Shown here piece by piece: positions 1 to 11,865 of a stretch of 64,000 nucleotides of DNA (positions within the stretch are counted from its first letter, which is position 1; every line of letters starts with the position of its first letter). Source of the stretch: Acidaminobacter sp. (lineage in GTDB: Bacteria > Bacillota_A > Clostridia > Peptostreptococcales > Acidaminobacteraceae); contig WXFH01000019.1 of assembly GCA_009881125.1 (NCBI GenBank), forward strand, positions 1 through 64,000. Direction: 5' to 3'. The position numbers and the translations under genes are program-made. The notes below the pieces were generated by a model that saw nothing but the letters and a program-made list of their open reading frames with translations, was not told the DNA's origin and did no database searches.

Positions 1-51
1 ACACCCCCATAACCAACAGGCCGCCGGCCTGTTGGTTATGGGGGTGTTTTT
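1..51 (+). terminator. Strong intrinsic terminator at the window edge
   Basis: Positions 1-47 form an almost perfect 23-bp palindrome (ACACCCCCATAACC... pairing with ...GGTTATGGGGGTGT) with a 1-3 nt loop, followed by a short T run at 47-51. It probably ends a gene left of the window; its symmetry would also let it act towards the left. Confidence 0.8.
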
Positions 52-84
52 CCTTGTAAGCGTCATCCCACTGAGAATGATTTT

Positions 85-180
85 CGCAAGCTCTGGCACC
101 AAATCAATGTTAGTGACAGGCACTCACTCGATTTTCGTCCGCGTCACCAAAATGAAAGTTGTCCGCGTCACCAAGTTAAA
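85..180. repeat. GTGTCAG/CACC-family intergenic repeat, copy 1
   Basis: Begins with GCTCTGGCACC, followed by AGTGACAGGCACTCAC and two GTCCGCGTCACCAA units. The same words recur in about 14 other gaps of this window. It lies directly after the katG stop codon, so it may form part of its 3' end. Confidence 0.6.
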
Positions 181-186
181 TATATG

Positions 187-2898
<2,712 letters not shown>

Positions 2899-3453
2899 AT
2901 GGAGCAAGCAAAAACCAGGCCCATCTCAACTATTTTCGGCATGATGATCAGCCCGGGGCCTACAGTCAAAAAAGCCTTGTCAGGCAGGCAGTGGTATCTG
3001 GGCTTAATTGTGTCCACCCTCGCGTTTGCGCTTTTTTTCCTGCAAACGGGTCTTGACCTGTATAAGACCGGTCAGAAGGGCTTCAGCTTTGTCGCGCTCA
3101 GCGCGGCAACCGGAGCAGCTTACGGTCTGCTGGTCATCCCGGTTCTCGGTGTCCTGGTCTGGTCCGTTTTGAAAGTGGCCAAAACGGACAAAAGTCTTAA
3201 ATGGGCAATCTCCTCATTTTGCCTCAGCTACAGCGGCGCGCTGATTTACGGATTGATTGGCGTCGCGTTCTCCCTGATTCTCGGCTGGAAAACGTCTATG
3301 GCCTTTGGGGTGACGGGGGTTCTTTGGGCTATAGGGCCAATGATGGTCGGCCTTCGCGAAATGAGCGGCGGCAAGACAGTGCTTGGCGTCATACTGGCGA
3401 CACTGGTAGGCAGCTTTGTTCTGCTGAGCTGGGCGCTGCTCGGCAACTATTAG
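2899..3453 (+). CDS. Multi-pass membrane protein, Yip1-like
   Basis: A 184-residue protein with five predicted membrane segments (about residues 31-52, 65-92, 100-127, 131-151, 159-181) separated by short polar loops. The fold pattern resembles the Yip1 membrane family, whose role in bacteria is unknown. I chose ATG 2899 because AAGGAGG lies 12 bases upstream; an in-frame ATG at 2845 has no ribosome site. It is the first gene of a tight four-gene run: the next starts 13 bases after this stop. Function cannot be assigned. The context points to an envelope complex built with the large exported protein at 4017. Confidence 0.7.
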   Translation: MEQAKTRPISTIFGMMISPGPTVKKALSGRQWYLGLIVSTLAFALFFLQTGLDLYKTGQKGFSFVALSAATGAAYGLLVIPVLGVLVWSVLKVAKTDKSLKWAISSFCLSYSGALIYGLIGVAFSLILGWKTSMAFGVTGVLWAIGPMMVGLREMSGGKTVLGVILATLVGSFVLLSWALLGNY

Positions 3454-3465
3454 GGGGTGAAGGGT

Positions 3466-4020
3466 TTGAATAGTATCGATGATGGCAGAGTTTTAAGAAA
3501 CTGGATCCGTCGCCTGTGCTTCATCACCTTTGGCATATGCGCTTTCACCAACCCGCTGGAGCCGCTCTCAATTTACAACCTGGCCTTTGGCGCGCTCTTT
3601 GGCCTGTTCTTTGGCTGGCTTTTCAAGCGGTTCCTCTATCTGTTCCTCGCCGCCATGAACGGACCGGTGAAGAAGGAATGGGGCAAAAAAGTTATGCGCT
3701 ATCCTGTTGAGATGGGGATGCTTTTCCTGGTTCCCTTTGCAGTGATGCTGGGCCTTGCAACCTTCGTACTCAAGTGGCAAAGCGCCGCTTCGTTTATCAG
3801 CGCGGGGATGATGGCGGTGGGAACAGCAACCGCTATAGAAGTCAGCCGGCTCAGAGGGAAGTCCATGATCCGCAACACTATCGCGACTTCGGGCGTTTCC
3901 TTTTTATTCAGCTTTATTTGGACCTACGCACAGCCGTTCCTGTTCCGCGCGCCTGGCCTCATCGAAGGCGGGATCACCTTTGTGCGTTCGTTGATTTTCG
4001 GAGGAGGTGGCTTGTCTTGA
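3466..4020 (+). CDS. Multi-pass membrane protein, unknown function
   Basis: A 184-residue protein rich in Phe, Leu and Gly with about four or five hydrophobic segments, including a long Phe-rich stretch near residues 25-65 and others near 78-98, 105-122 and 130-155. I chose TTG 3466, placed 5-6 bases after AGGGGGTGA; GTG 3457 sits inside that ribosome site. The stop overlaps the TTG start of the next gene by two bases, so translation is probably coupled. No family recognised. It most likely forms a membrane complex with its neighbours. Confidence 0.65.
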   Translation: MNSIDDGRVLRNWIRRLCFITFGICAFTNPLEPLSIYNLAFGALFGLFFGWLFKRFLYLFLAAMNGPVKKEWGKKVMRYPVEMGMLFLVPFAVMLGLATFVLKWQSAASFISAGMMAVGTATAIEVSRLRGKSMIRNTIATSGVSFLFSFIWTYAQPFLFRAPGLIEGGITFVRSLIFGGGGLS

Positions 4021-6908
4021 GACGTTTTACGGTAAAACTTTTAATCGCGTTTTTGATCGCAGCTCAAGCGCTGCCTTTTGTAACTTTAACCAGGATCGGA
4101 ACCGCACCGTCCTTCGCGGTCAGCGTCAAAGAGGAAAGTGTCCGGGTCAGTGCACCTTACGAGAAGGTGCTTGCCAGCGAGGGTGATTGGTTCACAGGCC
4201 GTCCTTCCATAGGAAGCACCTCCTCTTTAACGGTGGATTATAATGGTGAGATTCTGGTGAGTGAAGCATCCGAACCAATCAGCTTTACTACCCGCGAAGA
4301 GGCGCTGGTCAGCGAGATTTACGTCAGCACCGCAGCAGGCGAGAGCCTGACCCTCGTGGATGAGGCGGGGAACCTGTATCCGGGATTTGAGGCGGTTCGC
4401 GTCAGTGAGGACACGCAAGTCTTTCAGGCGCCCGGTGATGTCAGGCTTCCGGCGGGCAGCTACACGGCAGAAGGTGCTTCAGGAGATTTTGTGATCAAAG
4501 GCGTGAATGCCGATGGTCAGTCGCGTTACAACGAACAGATCGTCGAACAGGCAGCTGAAGTCCTGGGTGTTCCGGCGGAAACGGTGACTGTAGGGGAAGA
4601 GGCGGCGGCTGCGGAACCATCGGCAGCTTCCGGTGCTGCTGGCAAGCGTCCTGCCATGTTCGTTCTGGACGATACCTATCTGATCGACGAAATCATGCTC
4701 AACACCTTCAACAACGGCATGGGCGCGGCGCCTGGCCTCATTGCCATTTTGGATGAATCCAATCAGGTGATCTACACGCAGCAGGCTTACGGCGGAAAGG
4801 TCGGAACGCTGGCCAACGGTCTCTGGATCGTCAAGCCGGGGATCCTGCTGCCGGCGGGCACGTATTACATAGGATCATCCGATCCTTCTGTCATAGGGTA
4901 TGACGCTGCCGGCGAGCCCATGTTCTATCTGACGGCTTACCCTACGATCCCGGAAGAGCTGGATGTGACCGGAACGTATAAAATCAACGTGGATACGGCT
5001 AAGACCTCAACCATCATGGGGCCGGTGTCAGGGGCGCCGACGCCATTTTTGACAGACTTTGAACTGACCGTCCTTCACAAGGAGGGCTTTGTGGAGCTGA
5101 TTGGCACTTATGAAGGCATGCCGGTCTCCCAGAACTGCAAGATTATCAATGAGACTGAGAATGGTCTCGTGGCGGTGTTTGATTTCGCCGCGGATTTGTC
5201 AGGGCTGCCTTATAAAGCCAAAGTGGACACAAAGGTAGAAGTGACCTTCACTCAGGACGATACCGGGCTGGTGTCGGTATCCTTTAACGGCGACGCTCAT
5301 TACAGCCGCGCGGCCAGCGGAACTCGCGGCGCGGACGACAACACTTATGTGGTCAGCGGCAGCGGCAGCCGGGTGACGACGGAGCTCCCGGCCTATGTCA
5401 TAGCGGCGCTGGGTGCTGCGCCGAGTGTTGGGAACATTCCGGGGGCAGATTCGCCCTTACAGAATGCAGTTGGCATTTTGTTTCCACCACTGGTGGGCCT
5501 CGTGGTCAGCGTCATGCAAGAGGCGCTGAAGAAGAAGGAAGCGGCCAGACAGGCGGGTAAACCTGCTCGGGACAAAGCCTGGTATAGCAAAAAATATCCT
5601 GGAAAAACAGATGAGCAGCTCGCCTGGATCATGCTGGCGGATGCCATGGGAAGTACCGATGAGCCTGATGAGGGCGATGCAGTGTCAATGGGAGACAATG
5701 AAGCGTCTGAAGGTTCAGGAGACTCAGAGGGCTCAGGGGGCACAGGTGATAATCAGGATTGGTCAGAGGATGAGGCTGAGACCGAGGCGGATTATGAGCC
5801 TGAGCCTGAACCGGAAACCGAGCCTGAATCAGAGCCGGAACCGGAGCCTAAACCAGAGCAGGCTGCAGAACCAGAACCAGAGCCAAACAAAGAGGCTGAG
5901 GCCGATGGTCAGAAGACCGCCGAAAATGCCGCGGCTGAGTCCAAAGAGCCGGAGACTATGGTGCTCAAGACCTCAGCAAGAGGCGCTGAAAGCTTGTATG
6001 TCAAGGATCCTGAAACTGGCCAGTGGATCAATGCAGAAACCGGCGGCGTCCTCGATTATGAGGACTATAAGGCCAACGCGGAGGATAAGTTCGCTCAGGA
6101 GCTGGCTGTGATTGAGAAACACTCAGCTGACAACCAGAAGCCGGATGAGGAATTCGCGAAGGCCATGAAGCAGATTGATGATGATTTCAAGAAGGATCAG
6201 TTCCTTCAGAAGATGGAGAAAAAATACGGAACGGACAAGCTTGGGCTGATCAAAGCAACCATCACCCAGCGCGCAGAGCAGGAGCGGGAAAACTTTGAAA
6301 CCTGGCAGCGCATTGGCGACATTGCGGCTGTTGGTGAGGTCAGCTCCAAGGTCGTGCTCGCCGGTGCGGACACCGCCATTGATATCATGGGTGAGACAGT
6401 TCCGGGCGGGAAATATGTGCGCGGGGTCTATAAGGTCGCAAAAGGGACCATTGGGTCCGCTGCGGAAAGCCAAGCGAAAGGCGATGGCTGGGGCGCAGGC
6501 GCTGCAGAGGGATTTGTCAAAGGTGTTGGCGACGCGACCGGCGACTTTGTGAAAAATCCATACGCGAAGGCTATTGTCACTACCGCCAGTGAGTCTGCAG
6601 GATCTGCGGCAGGCGCTTATCTTAAAGGTGAGGACTATATCCAGGCAGCTCAGAACGGTTATGTGGATGGTGTCTACAAAGTGACGGTAGGCGCGGTTTC
6701 GGATTATGCCCTCGGAAGTGCACCGGATGTGGACTTGCCGGATGTGCCAATAAGAGTGGATTCTACGCTTAAAAAGATCTTCACCAGCAAAGGCGGACAG
6801 GACAAGATGAAAACGGCATTGACGGATGAATTCGTCTTGAAACCTAATGCGCTGGAGCCTGCAAAGAACCTCATTCAGGTCGAACGTCCTGAGTTTGCTA
6901 AAAAATAG
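4017..6908 (+). CDS. Large exported protein with acidic Glu-Pro linker and Ala/Gly-rich C-terminus
   Basis: I place the start at TTG 4017, preceded at 6 bases by GGAGGAGGTGG and coupled to the gene before; this gives 963 residues beginning with a classic signal peptide (MRRFTVKL, then a hydrophobic core). In order: an extracytoplasmic beta-rich region to about residue 480; a hydrophobic segment near 481-505 (GILFPPLVGLVVSVM) followed by Lys/Arg, probably membrane-spanning; an acidic low-complexity region (about 540-645) with many Glu-Pro pairs; a helical charged region (about 670-760); and an Ala/Gly-rich region (about 765-900) with glycine-zipper-like spacing. If the middle segment spans the membrane, the acidic and Ala/Gly parts face the cytoplasm. 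No catalytic motif or known family seen. Two GCCGATGGTC copies lie inside (4509, 5901). Confidence 0.65.
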   Translation: MRRFTVKLLIAFLIAAQALPFVTLTRIGTAPSFAVSVKEESVRVSAPYEKVLASEGDWFTGRPSIGSTSSLTVDYNGEILVSEASEPISFTTREEALVSEIYVSTAAGESLTLVDEAGNLYPGFEAVRVSEDTQVFQAPGDVRLPAGSYTAEGASGDFVIKGVNADGQSRYNEQIVEQAAEVLGVPAETVTVGEEAAAAEPSAASGAAGKRPAMFVLDDTYLIDEIMLNTFNNGMGAAPGLIAILDESNQVIYTQQAYGGKVGTLANGLWIVKPGILLPAGTYYIGSSDPSVIGYDAAGEPMFYLTAYPTIPEELDVTGTYKINVDTAKTSTIMGPVSGAPTPFLTDFELTVLHKEGFVELIGTYEGMPVSQNCKIINETENGLVAVFDFAADLSGLPYKAKVDTKVEVTFTQDDTGLVSVSFNGDAHYSRAASGTRGADDNTYVVSGSGSRVTTELPAYVIAALGAAPSVGNIPGADSPLQNAVGILFPPLVGLVVSVMQEALKKKEAARQAGKPARDKAWYSKKYPGKTDEQLAWIMLADAMGSTDEPDEGDAVSMGDNEASEGSGDSEGSGGTGDNQDWSEDEAETEADYEPEPEPETEPESEPEPEPKPEQAAEPEPEPNKEAEADGQKTAENAAAESKEPETMVLKTSARGAESLYVKDPETGQWINAETGGVLDYEDYKANAEDKFAQELAVIEKHSADNQKPDEEFAKAMKQIDDDFKKDQFLQKMEKKYGTDKLGLIKATITQRAEQERENFETWQRIGDIAAVGEVSSKVVLAGADTAIDIMGETVPGGKYVRGVYKVAKGTIGSAAESQAKGDGWGAGAAEGFVKGVGDATGDFVKNPYAKAIVTTASESAGSAAGAYLKGEDYIQAAQNGYVDGVYKVTVGAVSDYALGSAPDVDLPDVPIRVDSTLKKIFTSKGGQDKMKTALTDEFVLKPNALEPAKNLIQVERPEFAKK

Positions 6909-6918
6909 GAGGGGTATC

Positions 6919-7824
6919 ATGCATATCAATTTTAACGCTTTGGCCTATTTGGCCGGCCTCTATAGAACAGACAACAGTTTGAGCCCCTTGAAAAGTGCCG
7001 GAAAAGGCGATCCGGTTCAGGGTGAGGCCTTTTTAAAGGAATCCGGGATGCTTACCGAGTCTGGGATCAGAAATGAGGCCAAAGAGATTCTGGAAGTTTT
7101 GGCAGAGCCTCAGCGTTCCGGCAGAATTGCTATTCGCGAGGGAAATGCTTTAATTGAAAAAATTGGGTACCGAAGAAATGAGGGGTTTTCCCTTGTGGAA
7201 CGGACGGCTGAAGGGGTGGAGGTCACAGCGCCGGCGACACTTCAGCCAACGCTGCTGGCGCTCTCTCAAGTCACTGGCATGTCACGTGTGATAGCCTGGG
7301 ATTTGGAAGTTGAGCTGCCATCGGCAGAGGCACTGGTCTATCTGGGGCTGGTGGACTTATACAGAAAGACGGCTATGCTGGGATTGTGGCAGGTTGGAGC
7401 ACCTGACGTGAATGTCTCCGCGCTGGAAACTCACCTAAACGATCCGGTGCCGGGCTCTCTTGTGGCCATGGTCAAGGGGAAGCAGGACAGCAGTGCTTTG
7501 ACAATTGGCCGAGCTGAACTCAGCAGCATGCTGAACCGCTTGGAAATGGTTCAGATTCTGGAGGGAGATCAGGTTAGGCTGACAGGAGATCATGCGAAAT
7601 TTGCCATGGAGTTTCTTGTGCCGAGAGCAGTGACGACTCTGGAGGTGTACAATCGTTCAGAAGACAAGATTGCGGGAAATGAATCCCTCGTGATCAGCGC
7701 CGGGCTAAATGAGCATCTGCTCATAAAATTGGGGGCTTACCAGTGGGCACTGTCATTGATTTCCGGCAGCTATCTGTTGAAGCTCATTGAAAACGTTCTG
7801 AATGCGCCTGAACTGGAAATTTAG
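6919..7824 (+). CDS. Unrecognised soluble protein of the envelope cluster
   Basis: A 301-residue protein with no signal peptide or membrane segment. The start is ATG 6919, preceded by TAGGAGGGG; it begins 10 bases after the preceding stop. Composition is ordinary, with alternating helical and short beta-like stretches. The lengths and alternation suggest two related halves, but I cannot show this. No motif recognised. As last gene of the four-gene run it is probably a cytoplasmic partner or chaperone of the exported protein. A strong terminator follows 37 bases after the stop. Confidence 0.6.
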   Translation: MHINFNALAYLAGLYRTDNSLSPLKSAGKGDPVQGEAFLKESGMLTESGIRNEAKEILEVLAEPQRSGRIAIREGNALIEKIGYRRNEGFSLVERTAEGVEVTAPATLQPTLLALSQVTGMSRVIAWDLEVELPSAEALVYLGLVDLYRKTAMLGLWQVGAPDVNVSALETHLNDPVPGSLVAMVKGKQDSSALTIGRAELSSMLNRLEMVQILEGDQVRLTGDHAKFAMEFLVPRAVTTLEVYNRSEDKIAGNESLVISAGLNEHLLIKLGAYQWALSLISGSYLLKLIENVLNAPELEI

Positions 7825-7859
7825 TTGTCAATGATTATAGGGTGTGAAATAATTTAAAG

Positions 7860-7893
7860 AGAGGGATCTGCCTAAATGGTGGGTCCCTTTTCA
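7860..7893 (+). terminator. Terminator of the envelope cluster
   Basis: AGAGGGATCTGCC pairs with GGTGGGTCCCTTTT around a 5-base loop, with several G-U pairs and a T-rich tail. Confidence 0.7.
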
Positions 7894-8155
7894 ATTTTTA
7901 TCAAAATATTTTTACAAAATGACCGAATATTTTTACAAAATGGTTCTGAATGCGCAGTTGACTTTTTGGTCCAACAACATGAGAAGGCGTTGGCGTGGAA
8001 CGTAAGTAGGTTGAAGGATGGCTAAAATAGCCAAAACCATCGGCTGAAACAAATAATTACAAAACAATTAAGAAAAACGCCATCTTGGCATCCCTCTTGC
8101 TCTATAGACCGGTGACGCAATTATTCATCATCATAAAAAAGAAAGCAGGGGAATT
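7894..8155 (+). other. brnQ leader region
   Basis: No gene. A 16-base AT-rich word (ATATTTTTACAAAATG) occurs twice in tandem with a 23-base period near 7907-7946. An isolated CCATCGGC decamer-family site is at 8037-8044. No T-box, CodY box or clear promoter was recognised. Confidence 0.35.
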
Positions 8156-9493
8156 ATGGAAAACAAGAACATGTTTCGTGACGCAATGGTAGTGGGCTTT
8201 GCAATGTTTGCCATTTATTTTGGCGCCGGCAATTTGATTTTCCCGCCGTTTATTGGTTTTGAGACGGGAACAAACTGGATTGCGGGTTTGGTTGGCCTTG
8301 TTCTGACAGGTATCGCGCTCCCGATCCTCGCCGTTGTGGCGGTCGCCAACGCGGGCGGCACTTTCAAGGACCTCACACGCCCGATCAATCCGTGGTTTTA
8401 CCAAGTTTACAATGTCCTCGTCATGATTGGTGTAGGTATGCTCATCACGATCCCGCGGACGGCGGCGGTTGCCTATGAAACCGGCTTCAGCGTGATTTTG
8501 CCGATGGTCGACCCCGGTCTCCTGAAGCCCATCGCCATCATCTCCTTCTTCGCATTGACGTATTACTTCGCCAACGACAAATCCCAGGTTATTGACAAGG
8601 TCGGCAAAGTGCTGACGCCGGTGCTGCTGGTCATCCTCGTGGGCATTGTCATCCTGGCGATCGTCAATCCCCTCGGCGCGCCGGTCGCAACGGAAATTGC
8701 GAATCCTTTCTACTTCGCTTTCACCCAGGCCTATCAGACGGGAGACGTTCTGACGGGCCTCCTCTGTGCGGTGATCTTTGTCGAAGCCCTTCGCGGCAAG
8801 GGTTACACGGAAAAGGCGAGCAACGTCAAAATGATTCTTCTTGCGTGTGTCTTTGCGTTCGCTGGTCTGTTTGTGGTCTATGGCGGCCTTGAGTACCTTG
8901 GCGCAACGGGCAACAGCTTATTTGAAGCCGGTACCGACCATACTGTGCTTTTGACAGGTCTTGTACAAAAGTTGGCAGGCAACGGCGGATTATACGCCCT
9001 CGCGGTTGCGGTCGCCCTCGCCTGCCTGACGACCTCTGTAGGTCTGACTGCGGTTTTGGCGGATTTTCTTAATGGTATTTCAAAGCAAAAGATCAGCTAC
9101 AAAGTCGGCGTCGCGCTCACTTGCGGCATAGGCGTCATCCAGGCTATGGGCGGCGTTGCCAAGATCATTGTCATTGCAGGACCGATCTTTATGGGCATCT
9201 ACCCAATCTCCATCTTGCTGGTGATCCTGGGCCTCTTCAGCAAGTACGTTCCAAACGATGGCGTTTGGAAGGGCTCCGCATTGTTGGTTGTCCTCGTCAG
9301 CCTTTACGATTCCTTCTCGATCATAGGCGCCATAGCTGGGTTCCAGCTGCCGGCGGCGCTGACCAACCTTTACATGACGATTCCGCTTGCGGGCCAGGGC
9401 TTTGCCTGGATCGTGCCGGCTATTGTTGGCGGTATTGTGGGTGGCGTGATTTTCAAGGGCAAGAAGAGTGAAGCGGTTGTGGAAGCGGCTTAG
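8156..9493 (+). CDS. brnQ: Branched-chain amino acid carrier BrnQ
   Basis: Secondary transporter of the LIVCS family that takes up leucine, isoleucine and valine with Na+ or H+. The 445-residue length and about 12 hydrophobic segments fit. Family landmarks include the N-terminal GFAMFAIYFGAGNLIFPP block and a later LTTSVGLTAVLADF helix. ATG 8156 is preceded by AGCAGGGG. It is monocistronic, bounded by a terminator on each side. A GCCGATGGTC copy lies inside the gene (8500-8509) at ILPMVDP. Confidence 0.93.
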   Translation: MENKNMFRDAMVVGFAMFAIYFGAGNLIFPPFIGFETGTNWIAGLVGLVLTGIALPILAVVAVANAGGTFKDLTRPINPWFYQVYNVLVMIGVGMLITIPRTAAVAYETGFSVILPMVDPGLLKPIAIISFFALTYYFANDKSQVIDKVGKVLTPVLLVILVGIVILAIVNPLGAPVATEIANPFYFAFTQAYQTGDVLTGLLCAVIFVEALRGKGYTEKASNVKMILLACVFAFAGLFVVYGGLEYLGATGNSLFEAGTDHTVLLTGLVQKLAGNGGLYALAVAVALACLTTSVGLTAVLADFLNGISKQKISYKVGVALTCGIGVIQAMGGVAKIIVIAGPIFMGIYPISILLVILGLFSKYVPNDGVWKGSALLVVLVSLYDSFSIIGAIAGFQLPAALTNLYMTIPLAGQGFAWIVPAIVGGIVGGVIFKGKKSEAVVEAA

Positions 9494-9550
9494 GGCTGAG
9501 GCTTCAATTGCGTGTTAGATGAATGGTGTTTTGAATGGTTTTCAAAGGTG

Positions 9551-9590
9551 CACAGCAGGCCCTGGCGGGTCTGCTGTGTTCTTTTGTTAT
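9551..9590 (+). terminator. brnQ terminator
   Basis: CACAGCAGGCCC pairs with GGGTCTGCTGTG (one G-U pair, loop TGGC), followed by TTCTTTTGTT. Confidence 0.8.
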
Positions 9591-9650
9591 TATGGGACGA
9601 AAGTTGGACCGGGTGGCCAATTAGCGTCGACATCAGCGCTCCCAATTCAA

Positions 9651-9696
9651 AAGGAAGAGGACTCAAGTGCCGCCGGCGCTTGAGTCCTCTTCCTTA
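9651..9696. terminator. Bidirectional terminator between convergent genes
   Basis: AAGGAAGAGGACTCAAG pairs with CTTGAGTCCTCTTCCTT; a GC-rich inner stem continues it. It lies between brnQ and the convergent amidohydrolase and can serve the latter on the minus strand. Confidence 0.75.
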
Positions 9697-9720
9697 TCAA
9701 TCAATAATTAGCTGTATTTG

Positions 9721-11349
9721 TTATTTTGCAGCGCTCTCATACACCAACGCCCCGCCCATATACGTCTCCAGAACCTGTGTCTGGCCAATGGTCATGGGAT
9801 CAATCTCCAGAATGTCCCGGTCTAGGACGATAAAATCCGCTTCAAAGCCAGGCGCAAGCTGTCCGACGTCCGGGAAGCCGACGACCCTTGACGCCTCGCG
9901 GGTATAGAGCTGAATGGCGGTGGCTGGATCGACCCGGTGCTGCTGGCCGTTGTCAGTGCCATCGTAGCTTATGCGGGTGACGGCAGCCTGGATGCCCACG
10001 AAAGGATTTGACGGGTCTGCCCAAGAGGTCGCCGGCGCGTCTGAGGAAAAGGCGAGCTGTACACCGGCGTCAAGTATGGAACGGACTGGATAGGTGTTCT
10101 TTGTACGGATGGAGCCCAGGTTGTTGAGATAGCTCTCGATTTCCGCAAAGAGAAACACGGGCTGGGTGACAAAGGCGATGCCCATTTCGGCACTCTTTTT
10201 CAGCGCCGCTGGGGTCGGCATGGCAGCGTGCTCGATGCGAAGCTGAGGGGTGTCGGCTTTCCGGTAAAAGGTATCTACGATCATGTCTATGGCTTTTTCG
10301 CCCATGGCATGGGCGAGGAGCTGGAGATTGTGGGTTTTGGCATAGGCGCCGGCAGCACTGAGTTCGTCGGGGGTGATGGTGGCCATGCCGCAGTTGGCGT
10401 TTGGATCGTCGCCCTGGTGTGCGGAAAGGAAGGGCGGGTCCACCCAGGCGGTTCTGCCGGAGACGCTGCCATCGGCTAATGTCTTGACACCGCCCACGAA
10501 GATGGGCTGGTTGTGATCGAGGCGTTCAGGGGCAAAGGGTGGGGCGTTCTTCAGGTCATCCCACAGGTAATAGAGGGCGACGCGCTGGCGGAAACCGGCC
10601 TGGCGCGCGGCGGTGTAGAGGTCGAAATAATCCGTGGGGCCGGTGCGGGCAAACATTTCAGTGACACCGGTGATGCCCTGGGAAAGCAGGGTGGTGCTGA
10701 GGTTGGCCAGGCTGGCGGCGGTTTCTTTGAGCTTTTTTTCTGGGAGGACCTTGAAGAGCAGTTCCCGGGCAGTTTCGTAGAGGATGCCGTTTGGTTCGCC
10801 GTCCGCGTCCCGGCCTATGGCGCCGCCTGCCGGATCCGGCGTGTTGCGGTCAATGCCGGCGAGTTCCAGGGCCATGCTGTTGACGGAGTAGATGTGGGCG
10901 CAGGTGCGCATCATGCTGACGGGGGCGTCGGTGGTCGCCCTGTCCAGGTCGTGGCGTGTCGGGGTGCGGCCTTCTCTCAGCTTGCCTTCGTCGTAGCCCC
11001 AGCCTTCGATCCAGACGCCGGGGCCTTGAGCCTCACGCTTTTCGCGGATTTGAGAAATCATCTCTTCTATGGAATAAAGGGCGGGCGGGGTGCAGGCAAT
11101 CTGAACCGCGGCGTTGGCTAGGTACACTGGGTGCATGTGGGCGTCGATCAACCCCGGCAGGACTCTGCGGTCTTTGAGGTCGGTGGTTGTGAGATGATAG
11201 GCTTTAGCCAAGGCTATGTGATCGATGTCAGATTCGCTGCCAATCCACACAATTTTTCCATTTCGAACGACCATGGCGTCGGCATAGGGCTGCTTTGGGT
11301 TGGCCGTGAAAATCCGGCCGTTGACAAACAACTTTTGCTCTTGCTGCAT
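9721..11349 (-). CDS. YtcJ-like metal-dependent amidohydrolase
   Basis: A 542-residue member of the amidohydrolase superfamily (family 3, YtcJ/ExoN type), which hydrolyses amide or similar bonds with a metal-bound water. The true substrate is unknown. Motifs: GLIDAHMHPV with the HxH metal ligands near residues 70-72; LAHAMGEKAID and IEHAAMP supplying further histidines; FSSDAPATSWADP with the conserved aspartate; and a C-terminal GFEADFIVLDRD typical of the composite beta domain. ATG 11349 is preceded by AAGGAGGCG. No signal peptide, so probably cytoplasmic. It stands alone with terminators on its 3' side. Confidence 0.88.
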   Translation of the reverse strand: MQQEQKLFVNGRIFTANPKQPYADAMVVRNGKIVWIGSESDIDHIALAKAYHLTTTDLKDRRVLPGLIDAHMHPVYLANAAVQIACTPPALYSIEEMISQIREKREAQGPGVWIEGWGYDEGKLREGRTPTRHDLDRATTDAPVSMMRTCAHIYSVNSMALELAGIDRNTPDPAGGAIGRDADGEPNGILYETARELLFKVLPEKKLKETAASLANLSTTLLSQGITGVTEMFARTGPTDYFDLYTAARQAGFRQRVALYYLWDDLKNAPPFAPERLDHNQPIFVGGVKTLADGSVSGRTAWVDPPFLSAHQGDDPNANCGMATITPDELSAAGAYAKTHNLQLLAHAMGEKAIDMIVDTFYRKADTPQLRIEHAAMPTPAALKKSAEMGIAFVTQPVFLFAEIESYLNNLGSIRTKNTYPVRSILDAGVQLAFSSDAPATSWADPSNPFVGIQAAVTRISYDGTDNGQQHRVDPATAIQLYTREASRVVGFPDVGQLAPGFEADFIVLDRDILEIDPMTIGQTQVLETYMGGALVYESAAK

Positions 11350-11634
11350 TCAAATCGCCTCCTTAATCTTGTCATTTGTAATCGCAAATATTGTGCCAAT
11401 TCTTGATTTTATCTTCTTCATGTGGGGGTAACGGCTTGAAAGCTTCATTTTGGCTGCTTGTGGGGATTTTGGGAAACTGGACTGGACTCAGGAATGCTTC
11501 TGAAAATCAAAAAATAGGCATTTGAGGGTGAGAAGACGTAAAAAAAGTTTTACAACTGTGAAGGGGGTGGTTTGTGAATTTGAAGGACGCCGGGCATTTG
11601 AGGGGGCAAGGCACTCGTTGAAAACCATTTTCGC

Positions 11635-11800
11635 AAGCTCTGGCACCGAATTGAATTGAGTGTCAGACACCAAAGTTGAATGAGTGTCAGTCACCAAAGC
11701 TGAGTGAGTGTCAGTCACCAAAGTTGAGTGAGTGTCAGTCACCAAAGTTGAGTGAGTGTCAGTCACCAAACCAAATCCGGTCCGCGTCACCAAACTTAAT
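11635..11800. repeat. Tandem array of the GTGTCAGTCACC repeat
   Basis: Starts TTTTCGCAAGCTCTGGCACC, as in copy 1. About four and a half near-identical 24-bp units (CACCAAAGTTGAGTGAGTGT plus CAGT) run from 11667 to about 11770, ending with GTCCGCGTCACC. Reading frames seen here on the minus strand are by-products of the repeat. The rest of the 11350-11865 gap shows no gene. Confidence 0.8.
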
Positions 11801-11865
11801 TGGGTAATCAGGTCCTGGAAAGGGTATACAAAACCGTGGAAAATCAATCAACCGGAGGGCTGAAC

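Noticed and set aside
7894..8155. T-box or amino-acid riboswitch before brnQ
   Set aside because: No T-box bulge sequence and no terminator/antiterminator pair could be found.
11620..11770. CRISPR array
   Set aside because: Units follow head to tail with no unique spacers and no cas genes nearby.
11488..11847. Open frame encoding repeated VTDTHST units
   Set aside because: It is the minus-strand reading of the 24-bp tandem repeat, with no start signal or other sequence character.
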